Part shown: positions 16,624 through 25,326 of the stretch, piece by piece
How the letters are laid out: each line of letters starts with the position of its first letter
Position numbering within the stretch: the first letter of the stretch is position 1
From: JAJDTT01 sp965116695
Lineage (GTDB): Bacteria; Acidobacteriota; UBA6911; RPQK01; JAJDTT01
Assembly (NCBI GenBank): GCA_965116695.1
Contig: OZ220706.1
Location: 1,364,001-1,428,000 of the forward strand
DNA: 64,000 bases
Direction of reading: 5' to 3'
Program-made: the position numbers and the translations under genes
The notes under the pieces: generated by a model
What the model was told of the DNA's origin: nothing
Database searches by the model: none
Seen by the model: the letters and a program-made list of their open reading frames with translations, nothing else

Positions 16624-17697
16624 TTGTCCTTGGAGACTGACGTTACGCTGGAAATCGAGCCCGAATCCCGGGTGGACGTGATCAATGTCCGCCAGCGGAT
16701 TCCTGATCGGATCCGCTCCCGGTTTTCCAAGTATTCCAAGTCGGTCTACTACTCGTACCACACCACGGCCGGCTACTTCGGTGAGAAGCTCTCGGCCCAG
16801 CTCAACCATAGCGGCGAGGCCCTGCGCAACTTCGTGCAGGTGTTCCAGACCCTCTTTCCTTTCCGGCGCGGATACCGCCACGACCAGATGGATCTGCGCA
16901 CCGAATTGAGCCAGGAGCAAAAGGTCACGGAGCCTCATAACGCCGACTCCCACCTCACCTTCATGAGTGCCGGCCTCACCAATTGCGCAACCTATGAGAA
17001 TCGCCCGGACACACCGGTCTACTTCGTGGACCTGGACGGCATCTGGAACGATGTCCGGCGCCGCCGCCGGACCACGGTGCTGGCTTTCAACGAGGAACAG
17101 GTGGTGGCTCGCGTGGACCTCCCGGTCCCGGTGTCCCGGCATCCCATCGACTCCATCAACCTGATGGATCCCAAACTTGGTTTCTTCTCCCGGCTCCAGG
17201 ACCTGATCCGGACGCATCGGGTCGATCGGGGGCGCATCGACATCTCCCTGGGCCCGGAAGAACGGAATGCCGGTCTTACCGTGAACGAGTACGAGACCCT
17301 GCTGATGAAACACGACCTGGCCAGGGTGCTCAAGAATCCCCTGCATTTCATGGCGCAGAGCGGCCGGCAGATGCTGGGGAACCCGAGGGCCATTCCGGGA
17401 AGGGCCAGGGATTACGCCAAATACGATCTGGTCCAGATTCTGAATCAGACCGTGGACGCCCTGGGGTTGAGCGAGTCGGTCTTCGAGCGCCTTCTGCAAC
17501 GATTCGTCCGGGCGCCCGCCGACCACTTCATGGGCATGGACCGCTCGCTGATCCTGCTGGTTTCCAGCGTCCATGCCAACCGAACCGGCAACGGCTCCAT
17601 CGTCAATGGGACCTACCAGAGTCCCATCCTGGTGCAATGGGACCGCCCGGAGACGGATACGCGTCGCCTGGAGATCTCGCTGGTCCGATTCGATTGA
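16624..17697 (+). CDS. YjbQ/UPF0047-like domain with a ~200-residue unknown extension
   Basis: A 357-residue protein. Residues about 20-160 follow the YjbQ (UPF0047) pattern: YYSYHTTAGYFGE matches the family HTSA box, YRHDQMD matches the Y-x-H-D/N box, NADSHLTFMSAGLTN matches the SH-x-x-x-x-x-L-G box, and YFVDLDGIWNDVRRR takes the place of the final strand. Known YjbQ proteins are about 140 residues and end there. Here about 200 more residues of unrecognised sequence follow. The TTG start is supported by AAGGAG at 16611-16616. The family is linked to thiamine phosphate synthase activity in E. coli; that role here is unproven. Confidence 0.6.
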   Translation: MSLETDVTLEIEPESRVDVINVRQRIPDRIRSRFSKYSKSVYYSYHTTAGYFGEKLSAQLNHSGEALRNFVQVFQTLFPFRRGYRHDQMDLRTELSQEQKVTEPHNADSHLTFMSAGLTNCATYENRPDTPVYFVDLDGIWNDVRRRRRTTVLAFNEEQVVARVDLPVPVSRHPIDSINLMDPKLGFFSRLQDLIRTHRVDRGRIDISLGPEERNAGLTVNEYETLLMKHDLARVLKNPLHFMAQSGRQMLGNPRAIPGRARDYAKYDLVQILNQTVDALGLSESVFERLLQRFVRAPADHFMGMDRSLILLVSSVHANRTGNGSIVNGTYQSPILVQWDRPETDTRRLEISLVRFD

Positions 17698-17698
17698 A

Positions 17699-18616
17699 TC
17701 AGTCGCCGCCCGTGCGGATCCATTCCAGGATCGTCCGGTAGGACGAGGACTCCCGGCTCCATCGAACGCCTCCACCGTGTTGGCCGGAAACCGAAGGCCG
17801 AGTCCCCTTGGGAGGCTTCTCCCGGGTGGGCTTCAGCAACAGGAGGCTCTGCTCCGGCCGCTTCAGATCGATGACCCGCAACGCCGAACGATAGTAACGC
17901 CGCACCTCTTCCGGTCCGGCCCGTTCCAGAGCCGGCTCCAGGCGAAAGATGACGTGCGACTTGTGGCAGTCGAAGCAGGCCTTGTCATCGGCCCCGGACT
18001 TCTCCAGCAGCGGCAGCACGCGGTCCCGGAAGAATCGGAGCGAAGGGAGGGTCGGACCCGTCGCCGGACCCTCTCCCGGAAGTTGGGTCAGGCTTTCGGC
18101 GATCGCCGGGAGGCCGCGCAGTTCGGGCCGGCTTCGAACCAGTGCCAGCGCCGACTCGCCCAGAACGGGATCCGGGTCCGTCAACGCCTCGCTCAGCAGA
18201 CTCACGAAACGGAGATCCTGCAAGCGTCCCGGTTCCTGACGGGCCAACTGCAGGATCGCCTCGCGCCTCCATGCGTCCCGGCTGCGAAACGCCAGACTCA
18301 ACCGTCTCCGGATCATGGCGAACGATTCCAGGCGCGGCGCCGCGAGACACAGTTCCACGGCCGCCCGGAAAAGCACGGGATCCCTGGAGGCCAGGGACCG
18401 GAAGACCTTCATCTGCACCGGCCGGCGGTCCAGCAAATCGGGAAACGAAGCCACCGCGCGGAACTCGCCGGCCCCGGCCTCATCCGCCAGAAACAAACGC
18501 TCCACCTCGGCCGAATCCTCCTGCCCGGCGGCGGAAGCGAGGGCAGAAACCACCGCCAACCAGAAAATCGCCAACGTCTCAATCACAATCAGCGCGAAAA
18601 AACCCATTTTGGACAC
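17699..18616 (-). CDS. Exported HEAT-like protein with one haem c site
   Basis: A 305-residue protein with a hydrophobic N-terminal segment (residues 6-28, probably a signal peptide or anchor). Residues about 50-175 are helical with HEAT-like pairing (for example RDAWRREAILQLARQEPG and DPDPVLGESALALVRS). A single haem c motif, CFDCH, lies at residues 214-218, and a Trp/Arg-rich tail follows. Start is GTG 18616 or ATG 18607. Similar HEAT plus haem c proteins of unknown role are common in Acidobacteriota and Planctomycetota. It converges with the YjbQ-like gene with one base between the stops. Confidence 0.7.
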   Translation of the reverse strand: MSKMGFFALIVIETLAIFWLAVVSALASAAGQEDSAEVERLFLADEAGAGEFRAVASFPDLLDRRPVQMKVFRSLASRDPVLFRAAVELCLAAPRLESFAMIRRRLSLAFRSRDAWRREAILQLARQEPGRLQDLRFVSLLSEALTDPDPVLGESALALVRSRPELRGLPAIAESLTQLPGEGPATGPTLPSLRFFRDRVLPLLEKSGADDKACFDCHKSHVIFRLEPALERAGPEEVRRYYRSALRVIDLKRPEQSLLLLKPTREKPPKGTRPSVSGQHGGGVRWSRESSSYRTILEWIRTGGD

Positions 18617-18835
18617 CGTTCAGAAACAATTTAGCAACAACCGGCTGGTCTCGCTGCCGCAATCCCCACTACCGGGAATCGAATTCTCCCGTACCGTTGA
18701 CCCGTACCGTGGCTTCCCACTCCGGAGGTCAGAGTCGTTTGTTACCTTGAAATCGTAGATTGGTGGATTGTCGGTTGGACCACAGAAGATACAGTCCGGT
18801 CCCGAACCGCGACTGACGTTTTGGAGGAAAGATCC

Positions 18836-20263
18836 ATGTCCTACAACCGAACCCGGATCGTGGTGCTGATGGCAGTTTTGTTCCTCGTGGGCATGCCCGA
18901 CCTGCGCGGCCAAGAGGAACTGCGAAATGTCGACGGACTCATCTTCGACCTGCGACACCCGGAGTTGGAGCGGCGGAAGACGGCGGTCGTGGGTCTGGGC
19001 AAGCACCGGGTCCGGCGGGCCGTCCCGGAATTGTCCAACCTGGTCAAGGATCCGGACGACCTGCTCCGGACCGCGTTGGCCCGGGCTCTGATCAAGATCG
19101 GCGACGTCAGGGCTTTGCCGGCACTGATGACTCTCTGCCACGATTCCAGGAAGCAGACGCAACTCGTGGCGATTCAAGGACTGGTCAAGCTCCATGTAAA
19201 CGTTCCCGACGGCTTCTTTCATGGAGTGAAACGCGTCGTCAGTTTCATGAATCCTGTGGATGACGACTACAATCCGTTGGTCGTGGAGCCGTATGTGTCC
19301 GTGAGCCCGGAGGCGATCGACACACTGGCGACGCTGTTGAGCTCCCCGGATGCGGACATTCGCAGGAACGCCGCCCAGGCTCTGGGAATCCTTCGCGGAC
19401 ACCGGGCCCTTCCCCCTCTTCAGGAAGCCTTGGAACTGGAGCCGGACAACGGCGTGAAGGTGGAGATGATCCGCGCCATCTACAAGATCGGAGATCCGGC
19501 AGGGGGCGTCACGTTGATTCCCCTGATCCGGGATCCGGACAAGAAGGTCCACGACGAAGCCATCTTCACGCTGGGGCGTCTGCGGGTGGAAGCGGCGGTT
19601 CCGCCGCTGACCGATCTCTACAACAGCGGCGTCCCGGAGCGAAGGAGGATTCTCGGTGGACTGGTCCCCGTGAGCGGAAAGGACGATCTGAAGTTGAAGA
19701 CCCTCGAGGCGCTGGCGTACATCGGCGCCCCCCAGTCCCGGACCATCCTGCTGAAGGCAGTCGGGGACCATAGAGCCGGCTTCCGCCGATATGGCGCCGA
19801 GGGCTTGGCCCGACTCGGAGACGCGAGCCTCATCCCCAGGTTGGCGGCCATGTTTCAGGGGGAAAAAGAGTTCGAAGTGATTTCAGCCCTGAACTTTGCC
19901 CTCTTTCGTCTCGGCGGTGAGGCGCATCTCCCGGAACTGGTGGAACGGATCAAAAGCGATCAAGTCTACTTCTATCTCCTGGAGCTGGACGCCGAGGAGG
20001 TGCCCAAGCTCCATCCCCAACTCCTGGTCCACACCAAGGAACCCGGTATACAGATCCGACTCCTGGACGTGATCGGTCAGCGTGGCGGCGCCTCTTCCAT
20101 GGAGTTTGTGGAGCCCCTGACCCGGAGCCCGAATGCCGACGTGACTTCTTCGGCGAACCTGGCGCTGAGGCGGCTCCGGGGCCGGCATCCCGGTGCGACG
20201 TTGAGTTCCATGGTGGTCGCCCCGGACGCCACCGGCAATGGCGCCGGCGTTCCGGCGAACTGA
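18836..20263 (+). CDS. Secreted HEAT-repeat protein
   Basis: About 475 residues. A Sec signal peptide (residues about 1-25) is followed by HEAT repeats through most of the chain, for example RRKTAVVGLGKHRVRRAVPEL, DVRALPALMTLCHD, DADIRRNAAQALGILRGHRAL and VHDEAIFTLGRLRVEAAVPPL. No catalytic motif is seen, so a protein-binding or scaffold role is the only inference. The ATG at 18836 follows GGAGGAAA at 18823-18830; an earlier in-frame TTG at 18821 lies before that site and is not preferred. It is divergent from the haem c HEAT protein, and the pair may be related in function because both carry HEAT repeats. Confidence 0.85.
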   Translation: MSYNRTRIVVLMAVLFLVGMPDLRGQEELRNVDGLIFDLRHPELERRKTAVVGLGKHRVRRAVPELSNLVKDPDDLLRTALARALIKIGDVRALPALMTLCHDSRKQTQLVAIQGLVKLHVNVPDGFFHGVKRVVSFMNPVDDDYNPLVVEPYVSVSPEAIDTLATLLSSPDADIRRNAAQALGILRGHRALPPLQEALELEPDNGVKVEMIRAIYKIGDPAGGVTLIPLIRDPDKKVHDEAIFTLGRLRVEAAVPPLTDLYNSGVPERRRILGGLVPVSGKDDLKLKTLEALAYIGAPQSRTILLKAVGDHRAGFRRYGAEGLARLGDASLIPRLAAMFQGEKEFEVISALNFALFRLGGEAHLPELVERIKSDQVYFYLLELDAEEVPKLHPQLLVHTKEPGIQIRLLDVIGQRGGASSMEFVEPLTRSPNADVTSSANLALRRLRGRHPGATLSSMVVAPDATGNGAGVPAN

Positions 20264-20278
20264 CCGGGGCCACGAGAT

Positions 20279-21748
20279 TCAGTCCAGTCCCAATTCGGGC
20301 CAGAGCCGGTTCACGCGGTTCCGGGTCTCCTCGTCCATGACGATCTCGTCGGGCCAGTCCCGCTGGAACCCCTCTTCCGGCCACTTTCGAGTGGCGTCGA
20401 TCCCCATCTTGGAACCGAAATTGGGCAGGCGGGAGGCATGGTCCAGCGAGTCGACGGGGCCCAGCGTAAACTGGATGTCGCGCTCGGGATCGATGTGGTT
20501 GAGAGCCCTCAAGAGGACCTCCGGATAGTCGTTGAGGTCGACTTCCTCGTCCAGAACGATGATGCACTTGGAGAACATGAGCTGGCCCAATCCCCAGATG
20601 GCGCTCATGACCTTGCGGGCGTGCCCCGGATACCGCTTTCGGATACGGACCAGGACCAGGTTGTGGAAAATGCCCTCGAAGGGCAGGTGCATGTCCAGGA
20701 TCTCCGGGAGCTGCTTTCGAATCAACGGCAGGAAGATCCGCTCCACGGCATACCCCATGTAGCAATCCTCCTGGGGAGGCTTGCCCACGATGATGGTCTG
20801 GTAGATGGGGTCCCGGCGGTGCGTGACACACGTCACGTGAAAGACCGGATACTCGTCGGCCAGGGAATAGTATCCGGTGTGATCCCCGAAGGGTCCTTCG
20901 GTCCGGAGCTCGTCCAGGTTCACGTACCCTTCCAGGACGATCTCGGCGTTGGCCGGAACCTCCAAATCGACGGTCTTGCAGGCCGTCATCTCCACCGGAG
21001 AACGCCGCAGGAACCCGGCAAACATCATCTCGTCCAGGTCGTCGGGCAAGGGCGCGATGGCGGAGAAGACGGTGGCCGGATCCGCCCCGATGGCGGCAGC
21101 CACTTCCATGCGCCTTCCGCTCCCCTCCGCGCCGCCAAGGCGGACGGCCTCCCGAAAATGTTGGGCGCCGTGCTTGTGAGTCTGCCAGTGCATGGCCGTG
21201 GTCCGATCGTCGAAGACCTGCATGCGGTACATGCCGCAGTTGCGCTTTCCCGTCTCGGGGTTCTTGCTGAAGACCAGGGGCATGGTGATGAAACGGCCGC
21301 CGTCCCCGGGCCAGCACTTGAGAATGGGAAAATCGAGCAGGGAGAAGTCTTCCGTCCTGACCACCTCCTGGCAGACGCCGCGGCGCACCGTCTTGGGGGT
21401 CAGGGACGCCAATTCGGTGAGCTTGGGAAGCAGCTTCAGCTTGTCCATGGCACCGGAGGGGGCCTTCAGGTCCAGCAGGTCCTCGATCCGCTTTGCAATC
21501 TGATCCATGGAATCGACCCCCAGGGCCAGATTCATCCGGCTGTGGGAGCCAAGGGCATTGATGAGGAGCGGGTGTTTCGACCCCTTGGGACTCTCGAACA
21601 GCAAGGCGGGACCGACGCGCTTGGAAACGCGGTCCGTGATCTCGGCAATCTCCAGCACCGGGTCGACCGGGGTGCCGATGCGCCTCAGTTCGCCTTCCTG
21701 TTCCAGAACCTTAACGAAATCTCGCAAATCCCGGTGCGGATATCTCAT
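20279..21748 (-). CDS. ubiD: UbiD family decarboxylase
   Basis: A 489-residue protein matching the UbiD family over its full length: MRYPHRDLRDFVKVLEQEGE is the typical start, RTEGPFGDHTGYY and PPQEDCYMGYA are conserved internal motifs, and the catalytic Glu-Arg-Glu region is expected around these. UbiD enzymes use prenylated FMN to decarboxylate aromatic or alpha,beta-unsaturated acids, for example 3-polyprenyl-4-hydroxybenzoate in ubiquinone synthesis. The flavin prenyltransferase UbiX was not found in this window. The ATG at 21748 overlaps the stop of the small upstream gene by four bases, so they are coupled. Confidence 0.9.
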   Translation of the reverse strand: MRYPHRDLRDFVKVLEQEGELRRIGTPVDPVLEIAEITDRVSKRVGPALLFESPKGSKHPLLINALGSHSRMNLALGVDSMDQIAKRIEDLLDLKAPSGAMDKLKLLPKLTELASLTPKTVRRGVCQEVVRTEDFSLLDFPILKCWPGDGGRFITMPLVFSKNPETGKRNCGMYRMQVFDDRTTAMHWQTHKHGAQHFREAVRLGGAEGSGRRMEVAAAIGADPATVFSAIAPLPDDLDEMMFAGFLRRSPVEMTACKTVDLEVPANAEIVLEGYVNLDELRTEGPFGDHTGYYSLADEYPVFHVTCVTHRRDPIYQTIIVGKPPQEDCYMGYAVERIFLPLIRKQLPEILDMHLPFEGIFHNLVLVRIRKRYPGHARKVMSAIWGLGQLMFSKCIIVLDEEVDLNDYPEVLLRALNHIDPERDIQFTLGPVDSLDHASRLPNFGSKMGIDATRKWPEEGFQRDWPDEIVMDEETRNRVNRLWPELGLD

Positions 21749-22032
21749 CTCAGCCCCACCTTCCGCAGAAGATCCTCCAGTTCCCGCCGGAACGCCTCCC
21801 GATTCAGATCGCGGCTCCCTGCGGGGCCGTCCACCCGAAACAGCTCCGCCTGCCGGATCACCTCCGATGGCGAGGGCAAGCCTCTCAATTCGCTCAAGGC
21901 GAGGAACCGGCCATAGTTGTTGGCGCGTTCCAAGCCCCCCGAACTCACGAGGATGAAACCGGTGTCGGAGCTCCCCAGCCGAACCTGGCAATCCCGCAAC
22001 CGGCAATAGTCGGAAATCTCTTCAAGGGTCAT
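21745..22032 (-). CDS. Small hypothetical protein translationally coupled to ubiD
   Basis: A 95-residue protein if it starts at the ATG at 22032; the frame is also open to 22221, but that extra part runs through hairpin repeats and is unlikely to be coding. The sequence contains SDYCRLRDCQVRLGSSDTGF and ends in a Leu/Arg-rich helix (RRELEDLLRKVGLR). No family was recognised. Its stop overlaps the ubiD start (ATGA), which suggests a stable partner or a linked function. Confidence 0.55.
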   Translation of the reverse strand: MTLEEISDYCRLRDCQVRLGSSDTGFILVSSGGLERANNYGRFLALSELRGLPSPSEVIRQAELFRVDGPAGSRDLNREAFRRELEDLLRKVGLR

Positions 22033-22094
22033 GGCTACCAGCCGGTAATTCTCCAATGCGGCCCATTCCAGGTCAAATTGCCCGACGGGATCGT

Positions 22095-22167
22095 CGGTTT
22101 TCCTACCGCCAACCGGAGCGGTTTTCCTACCGCGGCTCGGAGGGTTCAGAGGGACGGAGTCCCCCTC
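22095..22167. repeat. Short hairpin repeats upstream of the small ubiD-linked gene
   Basis: The 14-mer CGGTTTTCCTACCG occurs twice (22095-22108 and 22119-22132), each able to form a small CGGT/ACCG hairpin. A third element, GAGGGAC...GTCCCCCTC, lies at 22149-22167. This matches the hairpin style seen elsewhere in the window. Confidence 0.7.
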
Positions 22168-22343
22168 TACACTCTCCATCCACCGAGTCCCCCAGCAACA
22201 AGGACTCGCGGCGAACCGCAAACCCTCCCTCCACAGTCTCGTTCGGCCGCCCGCGAGACAGGTGACGAAAAGAAAGAGCAGCGCGTCCAGGAAATCTCAG
22301 CCGACGCTTCCCCACCGCCCTCCGCCCGGCTAATCTGAGAAGC

Positions 22344-23219
22344 ATGCCGAAACAACACGAGGCCCTTCTGGGCGCCCACATGTCGATTGCGGGAGGCATT
22401 CCCAAGTCCCTCGACCGGGCCGAGGACGCCGGCTGCAACGTCCTCCAGATCTTCGTCAAGAACAACAACCAATGGCGGGGCCGCGCTTTGCACGACCCCG
22501 AAGTTCACGAGTTCCGGCAACGCCGGGCCGATTCCGCCATCCGTCAGGTGGTGGCCCACGACTCCTACCTGATCAATCTGGCATCCCCCAAACCGGATCT
22601 CTGGGAACGCTCCATCGCTGCCTTCCTGGACGAGATGGACCGCTGCGAACGGCTGGGACTGAGCCACCTGGTCACTCACCCGGGAGCCCACGTAGGGACC
22701 GGCGAGGCCCGGGGCATCGACCGGATCGCGGCGGCACTGAACCGGATCCTGGAGAAAACGGCCTCCTACCAGGTCAAGATCGCCCTCGAGACCACCGCCG
22801 GCCAGGGAACCACCCTGGGCCACCGCTTCCAACATCTCCGGGACATCATGGCCGGTTGCGGGTCCCCGGACCAGATCGTCGTCTGCATGGACACGTGTCA
22901 CGTCTTCGCCGCCGGCTACGAGATCAGAACCGAGGAGGGTTACGCCGGGGTCATGGACCAGTTCGAACAGATCGTCGGCCTGGAAAAACTGGAAGTGCTT
23001 CATTTCAACGACAGCAAGCGATCCTTCGGAAGCCGCGTGGACCGGCACGAGCACATCGGAAAGGGGGAGATCGGGAAGGCGGGGTTCGGCTGGTTTCTGA
23101 ACGACCCTCGCCTGGTCCAGGTCCCCAAGTTGCTGGAGACCCCGAAAGAAAACGGGGGGGAGGCCGACCGGAGGAACCTGAAGCTGCTCCGTTCGCTGCT
23201 TGACAAGCCCGAGCCATGA
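22344..23219 (+). CDS. nfo: Endonuclease IV (AP endonuclease)
   Basis: A 291-residue TIM-barrel AP endonuclease that nicks DNA 5' to abasic sites in base-excision repair using three metal ions. Conserved pieces are GAHMSIAGG at the N terminus, HDSYLINLA, THPGAHVG, ALETTAGQG (metal-ligand Glu), CMDTCHVFAAGY and LHFNDSKRSFGSRVDRHEHIGKGEIG. Length is normal for the family (about 280-300). Its stop overlaps the start of a zinc-ribbon gene (ATGA at 23216-23219), so the two are coupled. Confidence 0.95.
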   Translation: MPKQHEALLGAHMSIAGGIPKSLDRAEDAGCNVLQIFVKNNNQWRGRALHDPEVHEFRQRRADSAIRQVVAHDSYLINLASPKPDLWERSIAAFLDEMDRCERLGLSHLVTHPGAHVGTGEARGIDRIAAALNRILEKTASYQVKIALETTAGQGTTLGHRFQHLRDIMAGCGSPDQIVVCMDTCHVFAAGYEIRTEEGYAGVMDQFEQIVGLEKLEVLHFNDSKRSFGSRVDRHEHIGKGEIGKAGFGWFLNDPRLVQVPKLLETPKENGGEADRRNLKLLRSLLDKPEP

Positions 23220-23626
23220 GCGACTACAGCGCCCAGGAACGGGAAGAGATCCTCCTGGACTACTTCGGCTCCGCGTCCGAAGACGAGCCGCTCTGTCCCG
23301 ACTGCGGTGAGGGCCTGGAATTTCGATCGCAATATCCCTCAGGAGATTCACCCTACCGGCTCCAGGTGGACTGTCCCGACTGCCATGCCGGATTCACCTG
23401 GGAACAGGACCGGGACCGGGAAGCCTGGACCTCGATTCAGCTCTCCTACTGCCGGGAACGGTACCGGCAAGGGGACACGCCCCGCTGCCCGGTGGACGAT
23501 TGCTATATCGTCTGCACCGAGTTCACCGACGACACGGTGGAGTTTCGCTGCCCCTACTGCAACCGTAGCGGCCGGGCACGGATGGGCATCAATCCACCGG
23601 ATCCCGAATCGCAGGATCTCAGGTAG
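23216..23626 (+). CDS. Zinc-ribbon hypothetical protein coupled to nfo
   Basis: A 136-residue acidic protein with several CxxC pairs: CPDC (about residue 27), CPDC (about 53), C-x-x-x-x-x-C (about 91-97) and CPYC (about 112). The spacing suggests two zinc ribbons. The start overlaps the nfo stop by four bases. It may be a small DNA- or RNA-binding accessory protein, but no family was recognised and no function is claimed. Confidence 0.75.
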   Translation: MSDYSAQEREEILLDYFGSASEDEPLCPDCGEGLEFRSQYPSGDSPYRLQVDCPDCHAGFTWEQDRDREAWTSIQLSYCRERYRQGDTPRCPVDDCYIVCTEFTDDTVEFRCPYCNRSGRARMGINPPDPESQDLR

Positions 23627-23724
23627 CCGGGGGTTCTCCGGCTGGAAACCCGCCGCTCCCGGGTGCTACCATTTGCCCCGGTTTTTCCGCTTATCGAAAT
23701 CAGAACCGAGGGGGGTAGAGAGGC

Positions 23725-24342
23725 ATGAAGAACTATGTGACCGAGTTCATTGGGGCATTCTTCCTGGTGCTGGTCATCGGCCTGGCTTCCGGAGACCTGG
23801 CGCCGTTGGCCATCGGCGGTGCGCTGATGATCATGGTCTACATGGGAGGCCACGTCTCGGGCGCCCACTACAACCCGGCCGTTTCCATCGCCTGTCTGGT
23901 CCGGGGCGCCCTGGACGGCGCCACCACGGGAATCTACATCGTGAGTCAGATCCTGGGAGCGCTGGCGGGAGCCTGCACGGCCGCTTTCCTGGCGGGCCAA
24001 GCGACCACGGTGGCTCCCGGCGACGGCGTCAGCGCCACGCATGCGCTCCTGGCCGAGTTCCTCCTGACCTTCGCCCTGGCTTCGGTGGTCCTGAACGTCG
24101 CCACCTCCAAGGACCATCCCGACAACTCGTTCTACGGACTGGCCATCGGATTCACCATCTTCGTCGGCGCGGTTTCGGTGGGTCCCATCTCGGGAGGGGC
24201 CTTCAACCCGGCGGTGGCGCTGGGCCACAACATCGTCTCCGGCTCGCTGGGGAACATCTGGATCTACCTGCTCGGACCCATCGCCGGCGGCGTTGCGGCA
24301 TCGCTGGTCTTTAGAATCACCAACCCGGACGAGTTCGCTTAA
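23725..24342 (+). CDS. Aquaporin/MIP-family channel, short and atypical
   Basis: A 205-residue MIP channel with six hydrophobic segments and both NPA boxes: SGAHYNPAVS (N50) and SGGAFNPAVALG (N161). It is shorter than the usual 220-280 residues. Most aquaporins have Arg directly after the second NPA, part of the aromatic/arginine filter; here Val164 takes that place, so selectivity may differ from water/glycerol channels. A ribosome-binding site GGGGGTAGAG precedes the ATG. It stands alone between the zinc-ribbon gene and a toxin-antitoxin island. Confidence 0.87.
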   Translation: MKNYVTEFIGAFFLVLVIGLASGDLAPLAIGGALMIMVYMGGHVSGAHYNPAVSIACLVRGALDGATTGIYIVSQILGALAGACTAAFLAGQATTVAPGDGVSATHALLAEFLLTFALASVVLNVATSKDHPDNSFYGLAIGFTIFVGAVSVGPISGGAFNPAVALGHNIVSGSLGNIWIYLLGPIAGGVAASLVFRITNPDEFA

Positions 24343-24561
24343 GCGATTTCCGATGGCCGGCCGATCCGGCGGATTCTCGCATGGATGGCGGGACATGACG
24401 GCGGCCCCGTATCGGCGCTGCGCGGCCCGGCCGCTTGGCTTGCAGTCCAAAGCCAGACAGGCAGGGCGGAGTTCATCAACCGTTACCCGCTCGGAACGAT
24501 CCTGTATGGCGACATTCGAGAACGCCTGCAGCAGGCGACAGTCAATTTCCTGGGGCGTCCT

Positions 24562-25011
24562 TCAACAGTAAATGGTCACGCCCGCCGAAAGCGCATCAAG
24601 AGTAGAAGCCGAAAAGTCGCGATCATGTGTCACGAGGGCGATGCTGGAGGTCTCCAGAGCCGTCGCCATTTGGACCGCGTCACGCAGGCGCAGGCGTGAA
24701 CGCGCTCTGATCTGCGCTGCCCGATGGGCAATCGAGGGGCTCAAGTCCACAACCCGCCAAGTCGGCGGCGACGTCAAGGCAGCCCGGTAGGTCTCCGCCA
24801 ACGCCGAATCGCCGGCTCGTAGCGGTCCGGTCAGCACCTCGACAAGTGTGACTGTGGAGATCACCAATTCATAGTATTGAGCTTCAGCACGCTCGAAAAG
24901 GGGTGCATAACGAGGGGCGAAGACAGCGTGGTCTTCCAGCAGATAGATGATGGGAGCACTATCCACGAGGATTCGCCCGCGCGGTGGCAGGTCGCCGACA
25001 TCCATCACCAT
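24562..25011 (-). CDS. PIN-domain toxin (VapC-like)
   Basis: A 149-residue PIN-domain protein. RILVDSAPIIYLLEDH holds the first acidic residue, TVTLVEVLTGP the second, RLRDAVQMATALE and ALVTHDRDF the remaining ones of the Mg-binding site. It should be an RNase toxin. The 5' end overlaps the antitoxin gene by seven bases. All expected acidic residues appear to be present, so it is probably functional. An in-frame Met three codons in (residue 3) is an equally good start. Confidence 0.9.
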   Translation of the reverse strand: MVMDVGDLPPRGRILVDSAPIIYLLEDHAVFAPRYAPLFERAEAQYYELVISTVTLVEVLTGPLRAGDSALAETYRAALTSPPTWRVVDLSPSIAHRAAQIRARSRLRLRDAVQMATALETSSIALVTHDRDFSASTLDALSAGVTIYC

Positions 25012-25250
25012 TCGTTACGCAATCTCTCGATGAATTTCGCAGCATTGCCAAAGCAACCCCGTGCGGAACCCTGGAGAGCCCTGAACTTCGGACCTTGAGG
25101 GACCGCTTTCGACACCGGCACGACAGCCGCGTACGGAGCTCCACGCCTGGTGACAACGGTCACCGTACCGTCCCTATTGGCCGCTCGAAGAATCGCCGCC
25201 AAATTGGCTCTGACTTCCTTTACGCCTGCGGTCTGGGTCTTTTCCTGCAT
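25005..25250 (-). CDS. Phd/YefM-like antitoxin
   Basis: An 81-residue protein. The N-terminal part VKEVRANLAAILRAANRDG with VTVVTRRGAPYAAVVP is the Phd/YefM DNA-binding and dimerisation pattern. The C-terminal part, basic and aromatic (GCFGNAAKFIERLRNEW), should bind the PIN toxin encoded directly downstream. The genes overlap by seven bases. A short inverted repeat 25-39 bases upstream is a likely operator. Confidence 0.88.
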   Translation of the reverse strand: MQEKTQTAGVKEVRANLAAILRAANRDGTVTVVTRRGAPYAAVVPVSKAVPQGPKFRALQGSARGCFGNAAKFIERLRNEW

Positions 25251-25274
25251 CCTCTTTCTCTCAAGGACTCAAAC

Positions 25275-25289
25275 TGTACACATTGTACA
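25275..25289 (-). promoter_or_regulatory. Probable Phd-type operator (TGTACA repeat)
   Basis: TGTACA (25275-25280) and TGTACA (25284-25289) are separated by three bases, 25-39 bases upstream of the antitoxin ATG. Each hexamer is itself palindromic, so the site is symmetric. It lies in an AT-rich pocket and fits an autoregulatory antitoxin operator; binding is inferred. Confidence 0.55.
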
Positions 25290-25326
25290 CGATCACGTTT
25301 CCGAATGGCGTACCGATTGAACAGGC

